DNA of 8,943 nt from Methylomonas sp. (GTDB taxonomy: Bacteria; Pseudomonadota; Gammaproteobacteria; Methylococcales; Methylomonadaceae), in contig JALSLS010000391.1 in the NCBI GenBank assembly GCA_026988195.1, positions 1 through 8,943 on the forward strand, read 5' to 3'. Of the stretch, positions 1 to 5,331 are shown piece after piece. Position 1 is the first letter of the stretch; every line of letters starts with the position of its first letter. The notes under the pieces were generated by a model. It was not told the origin of the DNA and did not search any database. It was given only the letters and a program-made list of their open reading frames with translations. A program made the translations under genes and the position numbers.

Positions 1-154
1 ATTTCCAGATTTAACAGCAGCAGAAGCCGCTAAAATTCTACCCGCTGTTAATGAAACATACGGTAAAGTTTATTACTTTAAAAAACCACATGACAAAATG
101 CCATTGGGCGAACCATACATCTTAAAAGTACAAGATATGCCTACTCAAGATTAA
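1..154 (+). CDS. 3' end of an unidentified gene
   Basis: An open frame enters from the left edge (first full codon at base 2) and ends at TAA 152-154, giving the last 50 residues of a protein. The visible part starts FPDLTAAEAAKILPAV and ends with KVQDMPTQD. It has a short Ala-rich helix-like stretch followed by a segment with many Lys, Tyr and Pro residues. There is no cysteine, haem motif or obvious transmembrane segment. I do not recognise the family. The coding call rests on the uninterrupted frame, the plausible composition and the same AT-rich codon use as the downstream genes. The next gene begins 230 bp later, across a repeat element, so co-transcription with it is not evident. Confidence 0.6.
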   Translation, partial: FPDLTAAEAAKILPAVNETYGKVYYFKKPHDKMPLGEPYILKVQDMPTQD

Positions 155-189
155 GTAATCACAATTAACTAACACCTTAATCTTCCAAA

Positions 190-274
190 GTAGGATGGGC
201 AAAGGAGGTACGACGTGCCCATCAATAGCAACATGCTAAAATTGATGGGCACACTATCGTTTTGCCCATCCTAC
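190..274. repeat. nested inverted-repeat (REPIN/MITE-like) element
   Basis: A 14-bp perfect outer inverted repeat (190-203, GTAGGATGGGCAAA, with 261-274) encloses a 12-bp perfect inner one (215-226, GTGCCCATCAAT, with 241-252). Both can pair at once, giving a long stem with an 11/8-nt internal bulge and a 14-nt loop. The GGATGGGCA/TGCCCATCC ends resemble small dispersed repeats that I recall from many gammaproteobacterial genomes; that family assignment is from memory. It lies between an unknown gene and a cytochrome gene and contains no credible coding sequence. Confidence 0.8.
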
Positions 275-293
275 CCATAGGGAGATGGCATAA

Positions 294-326
294 AGTTTCG
301 GGGTTAATTAAACCCTGATTCCTAAG
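294..326. repeat. possible remnant sharing the right end of the foldback family
   Basis: The stretch begins with TTTCGGG (296-302), then GTTAATT, and ends ATTCCTAA. The right end of the foldback element at 4620-4783 has the same order: TTTCGGG, then GTTATT, then ATTCCTAA. The right end of the decayed copy at 2948-3027 also ends GTTATT then ATTCCTAA. This suggests an old fragment of the same family beside the nested repeat. The match is short and gapped. Confidence 0.35.
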
Positions 327-341
327 GTAGGTTAGTAAAAT

Positions 342-366
342 ACCAGCAGAGATTCTCTCTGCTGGT
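342..366 (+). promoter_or_regulatory. leader hairpin before the di-haem cytochrome gene
   Basis: This is an 11-bp perfect stem (342-352 ACCAGCAGAGA with 356-366) with a 3-nt loop. It ends 8 bp before the Shine-Dalgarno AGGAG at 375-379. No T-run follows it, so it is not a classic intrinsic terminator. It would sit in the 5' leader of the next gene and could affect mRNA stability or ribosome access, or it may be a repeat remnant. Confidence 0.5.
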
Positions 367-384
367 TCAATAATAGGAGTGGAT

Positions 385-1455
385 ATGCAACTGTTCTTAA
401 TATTAATAGTTGGAATATTATTTTCCAACCTTAGCTATGCAACAAACTCAACATTAGGTTTGCCTCCATTACCTATTCCAGCAGGTAATCCCCAAACAAA
501 TGAAAAAATTGCATTAGGCCGACTACTTTTTAATGATGCAAGGTTTAGTGGTGATGGCTCAATTAGTTGCGCCCACTGCCATCATAGTGATAAAGCTTTT
601 ACAGATTCATTAAAAGTTCCTGAAGGTATACGACAATTAAAGGGGCCGAGAAATGCTCCAACTGTGATTAATTCTGCTTTTTACCAAACTTTATTTTTAG
701 ATGGAAGAGCAAAAAGTTTAGAGGATCAGGCTCTAGGTCCTTTTATAAATCCTGTGGAACATGGCTTAAATGATTATAAAAAAATCATTCACATTATCCA
801 GACAGACCAGGACTACCTTCCTATATTCCAACAAGTATTCAATATTCAAGCTGAAGAAATCACTATAAGCCATGTGGTTAAAGCTATCGCCAGTTTTGAA
901 CGCACACTGATTTCAGGAAACTCCTTATTTGACCAATATTATTTTGGTCGAGACCATAGTAAACTGTCAGAAAGTGCAGCGAGAGGGTTACGAATCTTTA
1001 GGAGAAAAGGTAATTGTGCAAACTGCCATGAAATATCATGGAATAATGCCTTATTTATGGATAATAAGTTTTATAATATTGGAGTAGGCTACAAAAAAAT
1101 TAAAGATCATGTTGAGGATGTAATTAATACCTTGCAGCAAGGTAACAAAATTGAAAGTTTAAGACTAAGTCCAGAGCAGTCTTCTGAGTTAGGGCGGTTT
1201 AAGGTTACTCATATTATTTCAGATATTGGGAAATTTAAAACCCCAACCTTACGTAATATAAGTTTAACAGCGCCTTATATGCACGATGGCAGTATCAAAA
1301 CTTTAGAGGAAGTGGTTGACTATTATGATAAAGGGGGCGAGCCAAATCCCTATGTCGATGCAGCCATTTTCCCCTTACATTTTACTGAGCAGGAAAAAAT
1401 AGATTTAGTTGAGTTTATGAAAGCTTTAACAAGTAACGGGGCAAATTTAAATTAA
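385..1455 (+). CDS. periplasmic di-haem cytochrome c peroxidase / MauG-family protein
   Basis: The protein is 356 residues when started at ATG 385, with AGGAG at 375-379 five bases upstream. An in-frame GTG at 379 overlaps that site and is less likely. Residues 1-19 form a signal peptide ending in SYA, so the protein is exported to the periplasm, where c-type haem is attached. Two CxxCH motifs (C62-H66 and C211-H215) bind the haems. The family motif TLRNISLTAPYMHDG ends near residue 302 and is followed by VVDYYDKGG. By alignment to MauG and Pseudomonas CCP, the active-site Gln (Q115) and Glu (E125) and the nearby Pro (P119) are kept. The conserved Trp between the haems (MauG W93, CCP W94) is replaced by Leu 105. 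A Tyr (Y313 or Y314) stands where CCP has its Met ligand, as in MauG-type enzymes. The surface Trp 199 of MauG corresponds to Gly 209, so maturation of methylamine dehydrogenase is unlikely. The substrate is unknown. It appears monocistronic. Confidence 0.93.
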   Translation: MQLFLILIVGILFSNLSYATNSTLGLPPLPIPAGNPQTNEKIALGRLLFNDARFSGDGSISCAHCHHSDKAFTDSLKVPEGIRQLKGPRNAPTVINSAFYQTLFLDGRAKSLEDQALGPFINPVEHGLNDYKKIIHIIQTDQDYLPIFQQVFNIQAEEITISHVVKAIASFERTLISGNSLFDQYYFGRDHSKLSESAARGLRIFRRKGNCANCHEISWNNALFMDNKFYNIGVGYKKIKDHVEDVINTLQQGNKIESLRLSPEQSSELGRFKVTHIISDIGKFKTPTLRNISLTAPYMHDGSIKTLEEVVDYYDKGGEPNPYVDAAIFPLHFTEQEKIDLVEFMKALTSNGANLN

Positions 1456-1514
1456 AGCTTAGGAGTGGAGAATACCTCATGAGTTTAGCTTCAAGCATGG
1501 TTTAAGAAATGCAG

Positions 1515-1675
1515 TAAGGCAACTGGCAATAAATAACCCACTCAGATTGCGCAGATTTTTTGTTTCTGATCAAACTATCTCAAGAGGCGCATAGCCAGCT
1601 ACGTAACGATTGAGAGGTTTGAGCAGGAATAAAAAAGCCAGTAAGGTGGGTGGGTTATTTGTTGCTGGTTGCCTA
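1515..1675. repeat. foldback (MITE-like) element, copy A
   Basis: This is a long imperfect palindrome. The outer arms 1517-1540 and 1651-1674 pair at 21 of 24 positions. Further arms pair around TTTTTTGTTTCTGATC / GAGCAGGAATAAAAAA, and the centre lies near 1597 (GCATAGC-CA-GCTACGT). Its core, read on the minus strand (1584-1614), matches 4683-4713 of copy C at 28 of 31 positions, which identifies a dispersed family. It carries no transposase and occupies most of the 346-bp gap before the channel gene. Confidence 0.75.
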
Positions 1676-1699
1676 AGTAGCCGACTAAAAGTCTTTCAA

Positions 1700-1745
1700 C
1701 AAAAAAACGCACAATCTGGGTAAGTTATTTATTGCCCGTTCCTTT
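1700..1745. repeat. partial copy of the copy A outer arm
   Basis: The segment ACGCACAATCTGGG followed by GTTATTTATTGCC resembles the reverse complement of the left arm of copy A (1515-1555), including an identical 13-bp GTTATTTATTGCC. It looks like a solitary arm left by rearrangement or a nested insertion. The rest of the gap, 1746-1801, shows only the weak ribosome site of the next gene (AGG at 1792-1794). Confidence 0.5.
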
Positions 1746-1801
1746 ACCGCTTTAGTTTGTTGATTTAAGAGACAGCTGTAAAACAGTTACTAGGTATAAG
1801 C

Positions 1802-2659
1802 ATGCAAACAAAATACACTAAAGAAGTACAGCAAAGTGAACTTGAAAAGATGAGTCCATGGCGCGAGTCAATAAAAGAAGTCATTTTCGGTACAGAAACC
1901 AAAATGGGTAAATTATTTGATATTGTTTTAATTATAAGTATTATTTGCAGCGTTATTGTTGTCATGCTCGGGAGTGTGAATAAACTTCAATTAGAATTTA
2001 GTGAGTTATTATTTTATTTAGAATGGTTTTTTACTATTTTTTTTACGATAGAATATGGTTTACGCCTAATCGCAGTACAACGACCTTGGTTATACGCTCG
2101 TAGTTTTTTTGGAATTGTTGATTTTTTATCTATTATTCCAACCTATCTTAGTTTATTGTTTCCAACAATAAAGTACATGCTGGTCATACGAATTCTACGG
2201 CTGTTACGTATTTTTCGAGTCCTGAAACTCACCGCTTATATGGGAGAAGTGCAACTATTAATGGGGGCTTTAAAAAAAAGTTCGCGTAAGATTATTGTAT
2301 TTCTTTACACCATATTGACTTTGGTTGTTGTGCTTGGTTCTTTTATGTATGTTGTAGAAGGAAGTGAATCAGGCTTTACCAGTATTCCAAAATCAATGTA
2401 TTGGGCGATGGTGACGCTCACGACGGTTGGGTATGGTGATATAGCGCCTCAAACCGCCTTAGGACAATCAATTGCTTCCTTTATTATGATTATGGGCTAT
2501 GGCATTATTGCTGTACCGACCGGTATTTATAGTGCAGAACTGATTAAAACCCAATTACCCGAAAAGATCAGTAATATTGCTTGTGGCGATTGTGGGAAAA
2601 TAGGTCATGATATAGATGCAGTATACTGCAAATATTGTGGACATTTTTTAGATGAATAA
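1802..2659 (+). CDS. voltage-gated potassium channel with C-terminal zinc ribbon
   Basis: The product is a 285-residue inner-membrane ion channel of the six-helix Kv type, and probably acts as a tetramer. S1 spans about 39-59 and S2 about 69-92, with acidic E84. S3 includes D107. S4 carries the regular gating charges R130, R133, R136, R139 and K142. S5 spans about 164-185, followed by the pore helix and the potassium selectivity filter TTVGYGD (207-213), then S6 to about residue 245. The cytoplasmic tail ends in a Cys4 zinc ribbon (C261, C264, C276, C279). The sensor counter-charges and filter are intact, so voltage-gated potassium flux is a firm prediction. The zinc ribbon has no known role here; it may aid tetramer assembly or sense metal or redox state. 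The start is ATG 1802 with AGG seven bases upstream. It is flanked by repeats on both sides and is probably transcribed alone. Confidence 0.93.
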   Translation: MQTKYTKEVQQSELEKMSPWRESIKEVIFGTETKMGKLFDIVLIISIICSVIVVMLGSVNKLQLEFSELLFYLEWFFTIFFTIEYGLRLIAVQRPWLYARSFFGIVDFLSIIPTYLSLLFPTIKYMLVIRILRLLRIFRVLKLTAYMGEVQLLMGALKKSSRKIIVFLYTILTLVVVLGSFMYVVEGSESGFTSIPKSMYWAMVTLTTVGYGDIAPQTALGQSIASFIMIMGYGIIAVPTGIYSAELIKTQLPEKISNIACGDCGKIGHDIDAVYCKYCGHFLDE

Positions 2660-2715
2660 GGCAGGTTTTTTACTTGACTTTTGTTGTAAGGGAAGTATTC
2701 AATAGCTTAGGCACC

Positions 2716-2750
2716 TTATCCACAAAAGCTGTGGATAACTCTGTGAATAA
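2716..2750. promoter_or_regulatory. cluster of three perfect DnaA boxes
   Basis: TTATCCACA lies on the + strand at 2716-2724. On the - strand are TTATCCACA at 2730-2738 and TTATTCACA at 2742-2750. All three fit TTATNCACA exactly. A site of this kind is expected by chance about once per 33 kb on both strands, so three in 35 bp is not random. A near match (TGTGTATAT) lies at 2919-2927. The spacing resembles paired R boxes of gammaproteobacterial origins and DnaA-controlled promoters. Whether DnaA acts here is inference. Confidence 0.75.
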
Positions 2751-2759
2751 CAGTTTGAT

Positions 2760-2880
2760 AAGTTTGCCAGATGCTTGTATTTTATGGCTTTAGCTTAGAT
2801 TGTATTATTTTTAGTCATAAATCTGTTTTTAAATAAAACAATAACTTATGACTCTTTTCTAGGTATTTATAAACAAATGA
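2760..2880. other. AT-rich stretch beside the DnaA boxes
   Basis: This stretch is strongly AT-rich, with runs such as TATTATTTTTAG and AATCTGTTTTTAA (2820-2832). The latter resembles the E. coli 13-mer GATCTNTTNTTTT. It could be an easily unwound region or simply promoter DNA upstream of the JetA gene. The remainder of this gap, 2881-2947 and 3028-3140, shows no gene or clear signal. The in-frame GTG at 3066 lacks a ribosome site. Confidence 0.3.
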
Positions 2881-2947
2881 TAGTTTCGTTAGAAGTAATT
2901 GTGCGTTTAAAGTGTTGTTGTGTATATCGTAGTGAAACTTAACAACT

Positions 2948-3027
2948 ATGTGCCTCATGAGAGCATTCTAATCTGAAGCAAAACCCTACCTTATAACTCC
3001 CAGATAGTTATTAATATCTCATTCCTA
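2948..3027. repeat. foldback family, decayed right half (copy B)
   Basis: This aligns with 4705-4783 of copy C over its whole length with one gap. Shared blocks include GCCTCATGAGA, CATTC, CTGAA, a run of A, CCTAC, TTATAA, GTTATT and the terminal ATTCCTA. The left half that would complete the palindrome is not recognisable upstream, so this is a truncated or strongly diverged copy. It lies just upstream of the JetA gene. Confidence 0.65.
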
Positions 3028-3140
3028 AGTATCGTGTCTTTTTTGACTCTACAACTGTTTTATCCGTGAATATGTATTTAACAGCGAGTAAAATAATCAC
3101 AACTCAATATTTTCTTATTTTTGCTTGCTATTACATAAAA

Positions 3141-4577
3141 ATGGAACACGATTATTTACTAAAATTACGCCAGCATCCGACTTGGCGGTTACTTTGTGTT
3201 GATAATGCACCACTCATTATCAGTTTTTTTTACCGCGCATTTATTCAACCGAACTGCCGTTCCTTAAAACAAAGTGAAATTACTGAAAAGCTGGAAGATA
3301 GTTTATTTCATTTGCGCCAAATTCATAAAAATAAATACCCTAAAACCGCCAAGGCCTATTTAACCGATTGGGCAAATGGTGATAATGCATTTCTGCGTAA
3401 ATATTATTCAGAAAATAGTGATGAAGCTGAGTTTGATTTAACGCCAGCCAGCGAAAAATCAATAGAATGGCTACGTAGCTTAGAACAAAAGCAATTTATT
3501 GGCACTGAATCAAGATTATTAACTGTTTTTGAGTTATTAGAAACCATTTTAAAAACGACTCAAACGGATCCACAGCAACGCATCAGTGAATTAGAGGCGA
3601 AAAAGATAGAAATTGATGCAGAAATAGCCCGGCTGCAACAAGGCGAAGTGATGAGCTACGATCCTCGGCAAGTAAAAGAACGTTTTTACCAGCTAGAAGA
3701 AACATCACGCAGCTTGCTAATGGATTTTAGGCAAGTAGAAGAAAATTTTCGCCAATTAGACAAAAATACCCGTGAAAAAATCACCACCAGCAATAAGCAA
3801 AAAGGTGACTTACTCGATGATATTTTTGGTGAACAGGATAAAATTGGCGATTCTGACCAAGGAAAAAGTTTTCAGGCGTTTTGGGGCTTGTTAATGTCCC
3901 CAGCAAAACAAGAGCAGTTTAATGATTTAATTCAACAAGTACTGGCTTTAGAAGAAGTCAAAAGTTGTGAGCCAGATGAGTTATTGCCCAAAATGAAGTA
4001 TCACCTATTAGAAGCAGGTGAAAAGGTACAAAGAACAAGTTCTAGTTTAGTTGAGCAATTAAGGCGCTATTTAGATGACCAAGTCTGGTTAGAAAATAAA
4101 CGTATTATGTCGATTATTCACGAAGTGGAAAAATCAGCTATTGAGATTAAACAAACGCCACCAAAAGACAAAGACTTTACCTTTTTAGATGATATAAAAG
4201 CACCAATAGAACTCCCGGTTTCACGCGCCTTGTTTAGCCCCCCCAGTCGCCCTCAAATTTCAACCGAAAAACTAACATCAGGGATTGCTGAGTTTAATAG
4301 TGACTTACTCTATAGCCAGCATTATGTTGATATTGAAATGTTGCAAGCAAGGATTAGTAAGGTGTTGCAAAGCAAATCACAAATAACCTTACTGGAAATA
4401 TGTCAGCAACACCCACTAGAAAAAGGTTTAAGTGAGTTAATAGCCTATATGAACATCGCCTGTCAAGATAATAGCCATGCGTTGATTGATAGTGATAAGG
4501 AGGTGGAAATTTTCTGGGTGAGTGAGAAAGGGCCTAAGTCGGTTCGGATGCCCAGTGTTATTTTTACTAGGAGATAA
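3141..4577 (+). CDS. jetA: DUF3375 protein, Wadjet subunit JetA (kleisin-like)
   Basis: The protein is 478 residues, full length for DUF3375, the JetA subunit of type I Wadjet. In that system a MukBEF-like SMC complex (JetABC) with the nuclease JetD cleaves small circular plasmids. JetA is the MukF/MksF-like kleisin that bridges the ATPase heads. Family landmarks are the N-terminus YLLKLRQHPTWRLL, the block from T122 (TESRLLTVFELLE), a coiled coil with EIDAEIARL at about 157, DFRQVEENFR at 195-204, SDQGKSFQAFW at 238-248, and the C-terminal PSVIFTRR. ATG 3141 is chosen because family proteins begin a few residues before this N-terminal motif. The frame opens at GTG 3066, adding 25 hydrophobic residues that do not fit, and neither start has a good ribosome site. 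In known systems jetB follows directly. Here a foldback repeat and then cheY follow, so the gene has no visible partners. It may be a remnant or work with distant genes. Confidence 0.88.
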   Translation: MEHDYLLKLRQHPTWRLLCVDNAPLIISFFYRAFIQPNCRSLKQSEITEKLEDSLFHLRQIHKNKYPKTAKAYLTDWANGDNAFLRKYYSENSDEAEFDLTPASEKSIEWLRSLEQKQFIGTESRLLTVFELLETILKTTQTDPQQRISELEAKKIEIDAEIARLQQGEVMSYDPRQVKERFYQLEETSRSLLMDFRQVEENFRQLDKNTREKITTSNKQKGDLLDDIFGEQDKIGDSDQGKSFQAFWGLLMSPAKQEQFNDLIQQVLALEEVKSCEPDELLPKMKYHLLEAGEKVQRTSSSLVEQLRRYLDDQVWLENKRIMSIIHEVEKSAIEIKQTPPKDKDFTFLDDIKAPIELPVSRALFSPPSRPQISTEKLTSGIAEFNSDLLYSQHYVDIEMLQARISKVLQSKSQITLLEICQQHPLEKGLSELIAYMNIACQDNSHALIDSDKEVEIFWVSEKGPKSVRMPSVIFTRR

Positions 4578-4619
4578 TTAATAATAGACGTTGGACTTAA
4601 AAAAACAAAGTATTTCACT

Positions 4620-4783
4620 AAGGAACGAGCATGAAACAACTTCCCGATTTCTAACTTGTCTTTTTGCTCCAGAGGGAATGATCTCATTCGTTGCGTAGCT
4701 TGCTATGCGCCTCATGAGATCATTCCACCTGAAACAAAAATCCTACGTTATAATTTCGGGAAGTTATTCCATACACATTCCTA
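4620..4783. repeat. foldback (MITE-like) element, copy C, best preserved
   Basis: A 164-bp near-palindrome. The ends pair imperfectly over 28 bp (4620-4647 with 4756-4783), including a perfect AACTTCCCGA / TCGGGAAGTT. An inner 13-bp perfect pair (4675-4687 GGAATGATCTCAT with 4714-4726) flanks the centre GCGTAGC-TT-GCTATGC. It has no coding capacity. It starts 42 bp after the JetA stop. The remaining gap, 4784-4925, is AT-rich leader of the chemotaxis operon, in which I find no convincing promoter. Confidence 0.82.
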
Positions 4784-4913
4784 AAGATGCTGAATAGCCT
4801 GATTAACCGCCCTAATAAACACTGTTAAATAAGATACAAAAAAAAGACTAAATAGACGGAAAAATATTTTAAATAGTCTATAGTTTACTAACAGTAGATG
4901 TAATAACTTATTT

Positions 4914-4919
4914 AGGAGA
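4914..4919 (+). promoter_or_regulatory. ribosome binding site deciding the cheY GTG start
   Basis: AGGAGA lies six bases before GTG 4926. It fixes the non-ATG start of cheY, since the next in-frame ATG (codon 13) would remove the first acidic pocket residues. Confidence 0.8.
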
Positions 4920-4925
4920 TACACA

Positions 4926-5288
4926 GTGGCAAGCATACTGGCAGTAGATGATTCAGCCTCCATGAGGCAAATGGTTTCGTTCACCTTAAAAGGTGCTGGT
5001 TATACCGTAGTTGAAGCTGTTGACGGGGTTGATGCTTTAAATAAAGCAAAAACCCAAAAATTTGATTGTGTGGTAACTGACGTTAATATGCCGAATAAAG
5101 ATGGTATTACGTTAATTAGAGATTTACGAGGCTTACCTGATTATAAATTTATTCCGATGCTGATGTTAACAACAGAGTCAGGAATGGATAAAAAACAAGC
5201 GGGTAAGGCTGCTGGGGCAACTGGTTGGATTGTAAAACCTTTTAATCCAGATCAATTGTTAAAAACAATCAAGAAAGTGTTGGGTTAG
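4926..5288 (+). CDS. cheY: chemotaxis response regulator CheY
   Basis: A 120-residue single receiver domain with no output domain. The phosphorylation site is complete: D8 and D9 bind Mg2+, D52 is the phosphoacceptor, T82 and K104 are the conserved signalling residues, and W101 occupies the position of Tyr 106 of E. coli CheY. These positions align with E. coli D12/D13, D57, T87, Y106 and K109 at a constant offset of five. It should accept phosphate from the CheA encoded 43 bp downstream and diffuse to a target, classically the flagellar switch protein FliM. In F7-type systems the target is often unknown, so direct motor control is inference. It starts at GTG with a strong ribosome site and is the first gene of the operon, as cheY2 is in Pseudomonas aeruginosa. 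No cheZ is seen in the window. Confidence 0.95.
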   Translation: MASILAVDDSASMRQMVSFTLKGAGYTVVEAVDGVDALNKAKTQKFDCVVTDVNMPNKDGITLIRDLRGLPDYKFIPMLMLTTESGMDKKQAGKAAGATGWIVKPFNPDQLLKTIKKVLG

Positions 5289-5331
5289 CCGCTAACTTTG
5301 TTAAGTAAATATTTGATGAGTAGGATAGTCT

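Noticed and set aside
379..384. GTG 379 as start of the di-haem cytochrome.
   Set aside because: It overlaps the AGGAG ribosome site at 375-379; ATG 385 has proper spacing and gives a normal signal peptide.
222..428. Open frame of 68 codons on the minus strand.
   Set aside because: It overlaps the nested inverted repeat, the hairpin and the start of the cytochrome gene, and its product resembles nothing; it is a by-product of the repeat.
1975..1983. Perfect DnaA box inside the channel gene.
   Set aside because: A single site in about 9 kb is compatible with chance and it lies in coding sequence, unlike the cluster at 2716-2750.
4463..4687. Minus-strand frame of 74 codons over the end of jetA.
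   Set aside because: It runs antisense through the jetA 3' end and into the foldback element; no ribosome site or family likeness.
4784..4913. Possible flagellar sigma-28 or sigma-70 promoter for the chemotaxis operon.
   Set aside because: TATAGT at 4879-4884 lacks a fitting -35 element and no sigma-28 consensus pair was found.
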